A stretch of 64,000 nt of DNA from contig NC_021658.1 of NCBI RefSeq assembly GCF_000418325.1, positions 5,877,501 to 5,941,500 of the forward strand. The letters run 5' to 3'. This stretch comes from Sorangium cellulosum So0157-2. Lineage in GTDB: Bacteria > Myxococcota_A > Polyangia > Polyangiales > Polyangiaceae. This document shows, one piece after another, positions 1 to 7,149 of this stretch (its first letter is position 1; every line of letters begins with the position of its first letter). The notes below the pieces were generated by a model. The model ran no database searches. It was not told the origin of the DNA and was given only the letters and a program-made list of their open reading frames with translations. Made by a program: the position numbers and the translations under genes.

Positions 1-2
1 CG

Positions 3-407
3 TCGGGGCGCTGGGTCGCCGCGGCCTCGGCGGAGCTCGCGAGGGACGCCGGCCGCGTCGAGGCGTGGGACGCCCTGCCGTGGATCACCTGGGATCGCGA
101 CCTCGCCAGCTTCCCTCCGGCGCTCTGGCTCGCGCGCCACGCCCCCGGCGCGGAGATCGCGCTGCGCACGAGCTTCTTCCGGTCGCAGATCACCGCGGCC
201 GAGCTCGGCCTCGGCGCCGTGCTGGTCCCGGAGCCGTACCTCCGCGTGCACGCGCTCACGCCGCTCGGGTTCGCGGGCGCGCTCGAGGCGAGCGCGGCCG
301 AGTGGCCGACCGACCATCTCTGGCTCGTCGGGCACCGCGCCCTGCGCGACGTCCCGCGCGTGTCCGCGGTGTGGAGCTTCCTGGTCGAGGAGCTCAGGTC
401 GCGGTGA
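3..407 (+). CDS. LysR-family transcriptional regulator, 3' part only
   Basis: The frame is open from the window edge and ends in TGA, giving the last 134 residues of a protein. They read as the C-terminal half of a LysR effector-binding domain: a TSFFRSQITAAELGLG segment, then VLVPEPYLR, and the usual ending in which a short helix after VSAVWSFLVEEL closes the protein. The helix-turn-helix part lies outside the window, so the target and effector cannot be judged. It ends 23 bp before the convergent dUTPase gene. Being a LysR regulator is an inference from these C-terminal features. Confidence 0.7.
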   Translation, partial: SGRWVAAASAELARDAGRVEAWDALPWITWDRDLASFPPALWLARHAPGAEIALRTSFFRSQITAAELGLGAVLVPEPYLRVHALTPLGFAGALEASAAEWPTDHLWLVGHRALRDVPRVSAVWSFLVEELRSR

Positions 408-429
408 GCCGGGCCCCGGGCGCGCGGCG

Positions 430-885
430 CTAGGGCTCGCGGCGCACGCCCGTCGAGCCGTAGCCGCCCGCGCCGCGCGCCGTGGGCGCGAGGGCGGAGA
501 CCTGGACCACGTCGGCGAGGGCCACCGGGCAGATCACGAGCTGCGCGATCCGATCGCCCCGGCGCACGGTGAACGGCTCCGCGCCGAGGTTGATCAGGAC
601 GACCTTGATCTCCCCGCGGTAGTCCGGATCGATCGTCCCGGGGGAGTTGAGCACGGTGATCCCGTGGTGGAGGGCGAGCCCCGAGCGCGGCCGCACCTGC
701 CCCTCGTAGCCGTCGGGGAGGGCGACGGCGTAGCCCGTGGGCAGGAGCTTCCGCTCCCCGGGCGCGAGCGTCACCGGCGCGTCGACGGCGGCGCAGAGAT
801 CGAGCCCGACGGCTCCCTCGGACTGGTAGGCGGGCGGCGGGACCTCGACGGATCCCACCCGGAGGAAAGGCACCTGGATGCGCAC
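430..885 (-). CDS. dut: dUTP diphosphatase
   Basis: This enzyme hydrolyses dUTP to dUMP and pyrophosphate, keeping uracil out of DNA and feeding thymidylate synthesis. At 151 residues it has the normal trimeric dUTPase length. All five motifs are visible in order: AVGLDLCA near residue 26, PRSGLA near 66, GTIDPDYRGEIKV near 83 (with the catalytic Asp), RGDRIAQLVI near 108, and the C-terminal glycine-rich arm RGAGGYGSTG that closes over the substrate. The ATG start follows a short gap after the M50 protease gene on the same strand (50 bp), so the two may be co-transcribed. It ends in TAG, which shows that TAG is an ordinary stop codon in this genome. Confidence 0.97.
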   Translation of the reverse strand: MRIQVPFLRVGSVEVPPPAYQSEGAVGLDLCAAVDAPVTLAPGERKLLPTGYAVALPDGYEGQVRPRSGLALHHGITVLNSPGTIDPDYRGEIKVVLINLGAEPFTVRRGDRIAQLVICPVALADVVQVSALAPTARGAGGYGSTGVRREP

Positions 886-935
886 GCGCCGGAGCCTAGT
901 TCAGCGCCCCGGCGATCCTGTCAGGATTTCCGCGA

Positions 936-2321
936 TCACGGGCGCGGCAGCACCGCCTCGAGCCCCGAGCCGCGGAGCGCCTCGAGCGCCGTGTCCGACC
1001 ACGCCCGCGCCCGATCCGAGAAGCCGGCCTCGACCGCGCGCCGGAGCAGCTCGAGCGCGCCCTCCAGGTTTCCGTCCTTGGCGCTCGCGCGCGCGGCGCC
1101 GTAGGCGTCCTCGCTCTGGCCCGCGCGGCGGAAGATCGCCTCGTAGAGCCGCGCCGACCAGTCGAACGCGCCGTGCGCGAACGCGATCTCCGCCATCCTC
1201 CGCGCGTCGTCCTCCGAGAGCTGCTCCACGATGTCGAGCGCGACCGCGGCCGCCCGCGCCACCTCGCCTTGCTCGACGAGCACGCGGATCAGCGGCCCGG
1301 CGACCTCCTTCCGGTCGTCGCCGGCCTCGCGGGCGGCCTCCAGGACCTTGCGCGCCTGCCGGAGCTCGCCGAGCGCGAGGTGCACCGCGCCCACCAGCGC
1401 CGGATCCGGCTCGCCGTGCTTGCGCGCCTGCGCGAGCGACTCGCCCGCGCGCGTCGTGTCGCCGAGGAGCAGGTGCGACCAGCCGATGAGCTCGTGCGCC
1501 TCCCGGATCGCGCGCTTCGGCGGCGCCGGAGACTGCGCGAGCACCTCGTTCGCCAGCGCCATCGCCTCGTCCGTCCGCTCGTCCTCCACGCCCCGGCGCG
1601 CCCGCTGGAGCAGGACCGCCGTCTCGGGCGGCACCGGCTCCTCGTGGAGCGCGGCGCGCCGGCGGTTCATCGCCGGCGACGAGGCCGCCGGCTCGCTGCG
1701 GAACCGCTGCAGGCTCTGGAAGGCGGACATGACGAGGATCAGCGAGAAGAAGAAGAACCCCGCGCGCAGGAAGAAGATGGCGAGCAGGACGGCGGCGACG
1801 CCCGAGATCGCCGCCGTCAGCCGGCCCCGCCGCGGGCCGAGCGCGTGCTCGAGGACGTGGCCGCCGTCGAACGGGAGCACGGGGATCAGGTTGAGGATGC
1901 CCCACCACACGTTGACGGTGATGAGCATCTCCATCCCGCTCAGCACCATGATCGGGAGGGCGTAGAGCGCCGGGACATAGAGGAGCAGGAGGTGCAGGAC
2001 GCCGGCGACCAAGAACCCGGCGAAGGGGCCGGCCAGGCTGATGATCACGTGCTGGAGCCGCCCGAGCGGCAGGAGCGACCGCCAGGTCGTGGTCCCCCCC
2101 ATGAAGTGCAGCGTGATCTCCGGCTCGATCCGGTGCCGCTTGATGGCGAACGCGTGACCGAACTCGTGCATGAGGACCGACAGGAAGACCACGAGGACCC
2201 ACACGAGGAACTGCTGGTACTGTTCCCTGGCCAAGATCCCGAACCCGAGCAGCGCGGCGGAGAGCCAGAACCCGAGCTGGACGTCGACCGAGACTCCAAA
2301 CAGACGGAAGCTCATGCGCAT
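936..2321 (-). CDS. Site-2-type M50 membrane metalloprotease with C-terminal TPR region
   Basis: This is a membrane zinc protease of the site-2 (M50) family, whose members cut transmembrane segments of signalling proteins inside the membrane. The zinc motif HEFGH lies in a hydrophobic helix near residue 45, and the second active-site motif NLIPVLPFDGG, with its zinc-binding Asp, is near residue 125. About five hydrophobic segments fill the first 220 residues. The remaining 240 residues are soluble, alpha-helical and TPR-like, an extension not found in minimal M50 proteases. The frame stays open further upstream, but that part is low-complexity Gly/Ala. I prefer the ATG at 2321 (or 2315), which immediately precedes the first membrane helix. 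Substrate unknown. Confidence 0.85.
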   Translation of the reverse strand: MRMSFRLFGVSVDVQLGFWLSAALLGFGILAREQYQQFLVWVLVVFLSVLMHEFGHAFAIKRHRIEPEITLHFMGGTTTWRSLLPLGRLQHVIISLAGPFAGFLVAGVLHLLLLYVPALYALPIMVLSGMEMLITVNVWWGILNLIPVLPFDGGHVLEHALGPRRGRLTAAISGVAAVLLAIFFLRAGFFFFSLILVMSAFQSLQRFRSEPAASSPAMNRRRAALHEEPVPPETAVLLQRARRGVEDERTDEAMALANEVLAQSPAPPKRAIREAHELIGWSHLLLGDTTRAGESLAQARKHGEPDPALVGAVHLALGELRQARKVLEAAREAGDDRKEVAGPLIRVLVEQGEVARAAAVALDIVEQLSEDDARRMAEIAFAHGAFDWSARLYEAIFRRAGQSEDAYGAARASAKDGNLEGALELLRRAVEAGFSDRARAWSDTALEALRGSGLEAVLPRP

Positions 2322-2463
2322 GTAATAAGGCCTGCGGGCCGTCTGCTCAATGATTGCCGTGCGGACGCGGCCTGCCCTAGAGTGCGCCGCGCGACCTTTT
2401 CGCGCGGCCGCGTGCCCCTCCGGCGCCTCCGGCCGCGCGCTCGACGCGGCGCTGGGAGCGAGC

Positions 2464-3336
2464 ATGGGCAGCGGGATCCGGGTCAGGAAATGGGCGTTCG
2501 CCGGGGTTGCCGCGGCGGGCATGGCGTGCGGCGCCGCGCCGCCGCCGGGGCCGCCCGCTCCGGCGCCTCCGGACGCGCCGCCGTCCGGGGTCACGCCGGC
2601 CCCGGCCCGCCCCCCGGAGGCCGCCGCGCCGTCCGCGGCGTCCGCGGCCGCCGTCGCGCCGCCGCCGGCCGCGCCGCCGGAGTTCTCGGTTCCGCCCAAC
2701 ACGGCGGTCCTGCACATCGGCGACTCGTTCGCGCTCGCGGGCTTCGCGCAGGCGCTCCGTCCGCGGATGGAGGCGCACCGCGTCCGCTACGCGGTAAAAG
2801 CGGAGACCAGCTCGTACACGGTGACGTGGGCCTCCAGGATGGAGCTCCTGGTCGCCAACTACCAGCCGGACCTCGTGATCATCAGCCTCGGCGCCAACGA
2901 GGTCGAGAACGTCAATCCCCCGGCCCACGCCGGCGCGGTCCGGCGCATCGTCAAGGCGATCGGCGGCCGCCCGTGCGTGTGGGTCTCCCCGCCGCTCTGG
3001 CGGAAGGACACCGGGATCATCGACGTGATCCGGACCAACTCGGCGCCGTGCCGCTTCTTCGACTCCGACGCGCTGGTCCCCGGCCCCCTCCCGCGCAAGA
3101 AGGACAAGATCCACCCGAACGAGGTGGGCGGCGCGCGCTGGGCCGACGCCTTCTGGGCCTGGCTCATGGCGGAGCACTTGCCGCCGGGCGAGGGCGAGGG
3201 CGGCGAGGCGACGAAGCGCAGCCCCTGGGCGCTCCGGCCGTCCCCGCCGGAGGAGCACCGATCGCGGGCGCAGCCGCCGGAGAGCGCGCTCCAGCAGAGC
3301 GAGCCGGCCGCCGCTCGGCAGGTCGAGCGGCTCTGA
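2464..3336 (+). CDS. SGNH/GDSL-family hydrolase, probable lipoprotein
   Basis: This is a probable secreted SGNH-fold esterase or acetyl-ester hydrolase of 290 residues. The ATG at 2464 gives a basic N-terminus (GIRVRKWAF), a short hydrophobic stretch and a lipobox-like AAAGMAC, so it should be exported and lipid-anchored. A long Pro/Ala linker follows. The catalytic domain shows HIGDSFAL (block I with the nucleophilic Ser), LGANE (block III, oxyanion hole) and KIHPNEVGG (block V, Asp/His-type pair). The last 40 residues are low complexity. The reading frame extends upstream to 2350, but that would overlap the divergent protease promoter and spoil the signal peptide. Substrate not predictable. 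Confidence 0.8.
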   Translation: MGSGIRVRKWAFAGVAAAGMACGAAPPPGPPAPAPPDAPPSGVTPAPARPPEAAAPSAASAAAVAPPPAAPPEFSVPPNTAVLHIGDSFALAGFAQALRPRMEAHRVRYAVKAETSSYTVTWASRMELLVANYQPDLVIISLGANEVENVNPPAHAGAVRRIVKAIGGRPCVWVSPPLWRKDTGIIDVIRTNSAPCRFFDSDALVPGPLPRKKDKIHPNEVGGARWADAFWAWLMAEHLPPGEGEGGEATKRSPWALRPSPPEEHRSRAQPPESALQQSEPAAARQVERL

Positions 3337-3461
3337 ATTGCTCCGGGCACGATCTCGCGCACGCGCACGCGCACGGGGATGCCAGACGAGGACGGGAGAG
3401 GGGGGCGGAAGACGGAGGACGGGACCATGGGCCGCCCGAGCGCGCAGCCCGCCGCAACCCC

Positions 3462-4214
3462 CTACGCCGGCGACGACGTCGCCACCCCGACCCCGCGGTG
3501 GACCAGCCCCGGATCATGCCCGAGCGCGCCCGCGATCGCCGCGCGCACGTCCCGCATGAGCCGGCTGCGCCCGCCCGCGCCGTAGGGCGCCGGATCGATC
3601 GGCGGCATGATCGTGACCACCACCCGGTGGTGCTGCTGCACCACGAAATCCTTCGCCCTCAGCACGTGCCGCGTCCCGTCGATCGCGACCGGGAGGATCG
3701 GCGTGTTCGTCTCGATCGCCATCCTGAACCCGCCGCTCTTGAACGGCAGGAGCGCGCCGGTCCGGCTCCGCGTGCCCTCCGGGGCGATCCAGACCCGCGT
3801 GCCGTCCTGGAGCATCGAGGCGCCGACCTGCAAGCTCGCGCTCGCCTGGACGTGGTCGCTCCGGTTGATCCGGATGAACCCGGCCGCCTTCATCGCCTGG
3901 CCGAAGACGGGGACGTGGAACAGCTCCTTCTTCGCGATCATCCGGAGCCGCCCCGGGATCGCCCGGAACACCACCGGGATGTCGAAGAGGCTCTGGTGAT
4001 TCGACATCACCACGAACGGCCGCGTCCCCGCCGCATGCTCGCGCCCGCGCACCACGAGATCCACGTCGGCGTCCTCGAGGACCTTGCGCGCCCACCAGTC
4101 CAGCCGCTCATCGCAACGCTCGAGCGTCACGCGCCTCATCATGGCGTCCACCACGGTCGGAACGCAGATCCGCGCCGTGTCGAAGATTCCCATGAACGTC
4201 GTATGAAGGCTCAT
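3462..4214 (-). CDS. plsC: 1-acyl-sn-glycerol-3-phosphate acyltransferase family protein
   Basis: This is a PlsC-type acyltransferase of 250 residues, transferring an acyl chain to lysophosphatidic acid or a related acceptor at the inner membrane. The catalytic HX4D motif is NHQSLFD (about residue 72), followed by KKELFHVPVFG, the EGTR motif that binds the phosphate (about 144), and the late LPVAIDGT block. An amphipathic N-terminal helix precedes the domain. The ATG at 4214 is the only sensible start. It is downstream of the YjbQ gene on the same strand with a 136 bp gap, so co-transcription is possible but not evident. The acceptor could be another lysolipid. Confidence 0.9.
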   Translation of the reverse strand: MSLHTTFMGIFDTARICVPTVVDAMMRRVTLERCDERLDWWARKVLEDADVDLVVRGREHAAGTRPFVVMSNHQSLFDIPVVFRAIPGRLRMIAKKELFHVPVFGQAMKAAGFIRINRSDHVQASASLQVGASMLQDGTRVWIAPEGTRSRTGALLPFKSGGFRMAIETNTPILPVAIDGTRHVLRAKDFVVQQHHRVVVTIMPPIDPAPYGAGGRSRLMRDVRAAIAGALGHDPGLVHRGVGVATSSPA

Positions 4215-4350
4215 CGCTCTATTTCCGCTGGGTGAGGGGTCGCGTGCGCGCTCGCGCGATCAGGCCCTGCCGGGCGCGGCGAACGAGCGGCCCTCCGGGG
4301 GACGCCGTGCTCATCCGTCATCGGGCATGCGAACGCTTCGAGTATACCAC

Positions 4351-4782
4351 TCAAGCCGCAGCTGTGGTGCCCGTTACCGTCACCACCACGCGACGCACGT
4401 GCGGAGAACTACGGTGCTCCCAGACATACAGGGCTTGCCATGTCCCGAGCGCGAGGCGGCCGCCGGAGATCGGGATCACCTCGCTCGATCGGGTGACGGC
4501 GCTCCGGAGGTGACCGGGCATGTCGTCGGGGCCCTCGTCGTCGTGCTCGTAGTCGCGGCCCTCCGGCGCGAGGCGCGACATCCAGCGCTCCAGATCGCGG
4601 AGGACGGCCGGGTCGGCGTTCTCCTGGATGACGAGGCTCGCCGAGGTGTGCTGGAGGAACACGGCGCAGAGCCCGACGTCGACGCCGGCGCTGGCGACGA
4701 CGCGCGCGACCTCGCGCGTGATGTCGACGAAACCGCGGCCGCTCGTGCGGACCTCGAGCGTGCGCTGGACGATGGTGGTCAC
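4351..4782 (-). CDS. YjbQ/UPF0047 family protein
   Basis: This is a 143-residue protein of the YjbQ (UPF0047) family, small trimeric beta-proteins with a conserved His/Asp/Glu pocket. Some members show weak thiamine-phosphate synthase activity, but their true role is unsettled. Typical family pieces are FVDITREVARVV near the start, FLQHTSASLVIQENAD in the middle, and HLRSAVTRSSEVIPI followed by LGTWQ and VWEHR near the end. It starts 9 bp after the stop of the upstream DUF2063 gene on the same strand, so it is the likely last gene of the RiPP-type operon. Whether it takes part in metal handling there is only a suggestion from position. Confidence 0.9.
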   Translation of the reverse strand: MTTIVQRTLEVRTSGRGFVDITREVARVVASAGVDVGLCAVFLQHTSASLVIQENADPAVLRDLERWMSRLAPEGRDYEHDDEGPDDMPGHLRSAVTRSSEVIPISGGRLALGTWQALYVWEHRSSPHVRRVVVTVTGTTAAA

Positions 4783-4791
4783 CGCGCCATC

Positions 4792-5733
4792 TTAGCCGCG
4801 TTCGGCGCCGGAGCCCGGCGCGACGTCGACGATCAGCCCCCAGCTCGTCCACTGCTGGAACCAGGCGCCGACCCGCGCGCCGAGCGCCGCGCTCGCCGCC
4901 TCGCAAGCGCCCGCGGCCCCGTCGATGCCCGCGGCCCCGTCGATGCCCGCGGCCCCGTCGACGCCCGCGGCCCCGTCGACGCCGGCGGCCACCTCCTCGC
5001 ACGCCGCCACGAGCGGCACACCCCGCCCGAGCGCCTCGAGGAGCGCGAATGCCGGGGGCTCGAGCTCCTCGCAGCGCATCGTGAGATCGGCGTCGCTGCG
5101 GAAGACGGCGAGCCGGACCGGGCGCGGCGCGGGCGGCGCCGGCGACCTGCCCTGCCGGAGCTCGCCGCGGAGGGCGTGCGCCGGGTAGCGGAGCTGCATC
5201 AGCGCGAGCAGCGGATGGAGGACGATCCGGGCCGTGGACCAGCCGTCCTCCGGCATGCCCGTCACCTTCGCCGGATCGAGCGGCGGCGGCGACGCGCCGT
5301 CGAACCGATCGGCGAGCGCTTGCTCGTAGCGCGCCACGTCGCGCGCGAGATCCCGCAGGGCAGGGGGGAACCCCTCGTGCGCGGCGGCGAAGTCGGCGAC
5401 GCGCCGCCCGAGATCGCGCAGGGTGAAGCTCGCGGGCGGGTGCGCCGCGAGGTACGCCCGGCAGAACGCGTCGAAGCCGTCGTCGCCGAGGACGTGCGCG
5501 AGCGCGGGGAAGTCCTCGCGCAGGGCGTCGCGGTGGCGCAGCCAAAACTGCCGCCGGTAGATGTCGGCCTGCTCGGCGGGCGTGAGGCGAGAGCTCCCGG
5601 CGACGTGCTCGCGGCACCGCGCGGCGAGCTCCGGGTCGTCGGGGAGCGGCGCGCCGGCCGTGAACAGGCGCGCGAGCTCGCCCATCATCGCGGCGAGGCC
5701 GCCCGGGGGCGCGGCGTCACGCGGCGCGCGCAC
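4792..5733 (-). CDS. DUF2063 (BufC/HvfC-like) partner of a DUF692 enzyme
   Basis: This is a 313-residue protein whose N-terminal region matches DUF2063, the precursor-recognition partner of DUF692 multinuclear-iron enzymes. Seen in order: LTPAEQADIYRRQFWLRHRDAL near residue 40, RDFPALAHVLG-like helix, then the C-terminal domain with LHPLLALMQLRYP and a low-complexity stretch of four six-residue repeats of the form G(V/I)DGAA. It begins at a GTG inside the end of the preceding DUF692 gene (17 bp overlap), so the two are translationally coupled. A shorter start at 5688 is possible. In characterised systems the partner presents the precursor peptide to the enzyme; that role is inferred here from family and neighbourhood. 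Confidence 0.85.
   Translation of the reverse strand: MRAPRDAAPPGGLAAMMGELARLFTAGAPLPDDPELAARCREHVAGSSRLTPAEQADIYRRQFWLRHRDALREDFPALAHVLGDDGFDAFCRAYLAAHPPASFTLRDLGRRVADFAAAHEGFPPALRDLARDVARYEQALADRFDGASPPPLDPAKVTGMPEDGWSTARIVLHPLLALMQLRYPAHALRGELRQGRSPAPPAPRPVRLAVFRSDADLTMRCEELEPPAFALLEALGRGVPLVAACEEVAAGVDGAAGVDGAAGIDGAAGIDGAAGACEAASAALGARVGAWFQQWTSWGLIVDVAPGSGAERG
4911..4982 (+). repeat. Four tandem 18-bp units inside the DUF2063 gene
   Basis: Four consecutive 18-bp units, starting at 4911, 4929, 4947 and 4965, differ only at one C/T position. They encode the six-residue repeats G(V/I)DGAA near the C-terminal end of the DUF2063 protein. Being a multiple of three, changes in copy number would lengthen or shorten the protein without shifting the frame. 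Confidence 0.85.
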
Positions 5734-6589
5734 GCGCCACCTCCTCCCGGATCGCGCGCGCCTTCTCGGCCTCGGCCGCGAGGACCTCGAACGCCGGCAG
5801 ATCGTCGTCCCACTCGATCAGCGTCGACACGTCGCCCGTGTGGCCGAGCGCGCGCCGGTACAGCGCCCAGACGGGGTCGGCGACGTGATCGCTGTGGGTG
5901 TCGAGGATGTACTTGCCCTGGTCCGTGTGGCCGGCGAGGTGGATCTGCACGATCCGGTGGTGCGGCACCCCGTCGATGTAGGCGCCCGGATCGAAGCCGT
6001 GGTTGTGCGAGGAGACGTAGACGTTGTTGACGTCGAGCAGGATGCCGCAGTCGGCCTCCTCGACGACCGCCGAGAGGAACGCCCACTCGCTCATCCGGCT
6101 CGAGGTGAAGGTCAGGTAGCTCGACACGTTCTCGAGGGCGAGCCGCACCTCGAGGAAGTCCTGCACCGCCCGCGCCCGCGCCGCGACGTGCCGCACGGCC
6201 TCGTCCGTGTAGGGCAGGGGGAGCAGGTCGTGCAGGTGGACGCCGTGCGCGCCGCTCCAGCAGAGGTGATCGCTCACCCACGGCGAGCCCACCTTGCGGA
6301 GGAGCGCCTTCAGGCGGCGCAGGTGGTCGAAGTCGAGCGGGTCGGTGCTGCCGATCGACAGCGAGACGCCGTGCTGGACGAGGCGGTAGCTCGCGAGGGC
6401 GCGCTCGAGGTTGGCGATCGGCATGCCGCCGTCGACCATGAAGTTCTCGCTGATGATCTCGAACCAGTCGACCCGCGGCCGGTGCTCGAAGATGTGGCGG
6501 TAGTGCGGGATGCGCAGCCCGACGCCGACGCCGAGGTCGGGGAGCCCCAGCCGCATGCGCTCGAGGTTCGCGCGCTCGAGGTTCGCCAT
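5717..6589 (-). CDS. DUF692 multinuclear non-heme iron oxidative enzyme (BufB-like)
   Basis: This is a 290-residue DUF692 (MNIO) TIM-barrel enzyme. Characterised members (MbnB, TglH, BufB, HvfB) oxidise Cys residues of precursor peptides into oxazolone or thio-oxazole type groups. The signature residues are present: VGLRIPHYRHI with the first metal His, DWFEIISENFM, SDHLCWSG, LENVSSYLTF, GILLDVNNVYVSSHN and QIHLAGH, which together supply the His, Glu, Asp and Asn iron ligands. The ATG at 6589 lies 68 bp after the precursor gene, behind a strong hairpin, and the 3' end overlaps the DUF2063 gene. The context of a Cys-rich precursor in front and DUF2063 behind supports a bufferin-like copper-binding peptide pathway. 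Confidence 0.92.
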   Translation of the reverse strand: MANLERANLERMRLGLPDLGVGVGLRIPHYRHIFEHRPRVDWFEIISENFMVDGGMPIANLERALASYRLVQHGVSLSIGSTDPLDFDHLRRLKALLRKVGSPWVSDHLCWSGAHGVHLHDLLPLPYTDEAVRHVAARARAVQDFLEVRLALENVSSYLTFTSSRMSEWAFLSAVVEEADCGILLDVNNVYVSSHNHGFDPGAYIDGVPHHRIVQIHLAGHTDQGKYILDTHSDHVADPVWALYRRALGHTGDVSTLIEWDDDLPAFEVLAAEAEKARAIREEVARARAA

Positions 6590-6607
6590 GGGTCACCACG
6601 TCGCGAA

Positions 6608-6642
6608 GGCGCCCGGCCCCGCGGGGCCGCGGGCCGGGCGCC
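6608..6642 (-). terminator. Strong hairpin between precursor and DUF692 genes
   Basis: A perfect 12-bp inverted repeat (arms 6608-6619 and 6631-6642, starting GGCGCCCGGC) encloses an 11-nt loop. It sits in the 68-bp gap between the precursor stop and the DUF692 start and has no U-tract on the minus strand. It may therefore act as a partial terminator or as an mRNA-stabilising end that keeps precursor transcript above enzyme transcript. Confidence 0.55.
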
Positions 6643-6657
6643 GCGCGGCTCAGCGGC

Positions 6658-6942
6658 TCAGTGGCCGCCGCAGTCGGCCGGCTTGCAGCCGCCCTGGCCC
6701 TTGCACTCGTTCTGGCCCGCGCACCCGTGGGTGTCGCTCTTGCAGCCGCCCTTGCCCTTGCACTCGTTCTTGCCGGCGCAGCACTCCTTGGCGCCGGCCT
6801 CGGGCGCCTCGGCGGCCGCCGGCTCGGCCGGGGAGGCCCCGGTCTCGGGGGCGGGCGGCGGCGACGAGCCACAGCCCGCGAGGCCCGCCACCATGCCCGA
6901 CACCGCCGTGAACGCCAACGACTTGCCCATGTCCATCGCCAT
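6658..6942 (-). CDS. Cys-rich lipoprotein, probable DUF692-modified RiPP precursor
   Basis: This is a 94-residue protein. The ATG at 6942 is preceded at 5 nt by GGAGG, and the N-terminus is a short signal sequence ending in the lipobox GLAGC, so the product should be exported and lipidated. After a Pro/Ala/Glu linker, the C-terminal 40 residues hold eight Cys, arranged as two near-identical blocks, CAGKNECKGKGGC and CAGQNECKGQGGC, followed by KPADCGGH. Such repeated Cys blocks are the substrates of DUF692 enzymes. The enzyme and partner genes follow directly, so this is probably the precursor of a copper-binding bufferin-like peptide. The modification and metal are inferred. The frame is open to 7002, but that start has no ribosome site. 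Confidence 0.82.
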   Translation of the reverse strand: MAMDMGKSLAFTAVSGMVAGLAGCGSSPPPAPETGASPAEPAAAEAPEAGAKECCAGKNECKGKGGCKSDTHGCAGQNECKGQGGCKPADCGGH

Positions 6943-7149
6943 CGGAGCCTCCACCTTCGTCTTCATCGAGAGCACCGAGCCCACCGCGCGCCTCGCCCGC
7001 ATGGCGGCCCGCGCGTCTGGGCTCCTCGGGCCTCGCCGGTCTCCTCGACCGCGCCGGGCCCTTCACTGCGCGTCCTTACGGCCGACCGGCTGCGCGGTTT
7101 CACCTCGGACGCGTTGATTCTTCCTTCAACTCCCCGTAAGTGAGCGGCG

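Noticed and set aside
2322..2717. Extension of the M50 protease by 132 residues
   Set aside because: The extension is low-complexity Gly/Ala and overlaps the divergent SGNH gene start; the first membrane helix begins right after the ATG at 2321.
1173..4235. A 1,020-codon plus-strand open frame
   Set aside because: It is antisense to the M50 protease and acyltransferase and out of frame with the SGNH hydrolase; composition is that of a shadow.
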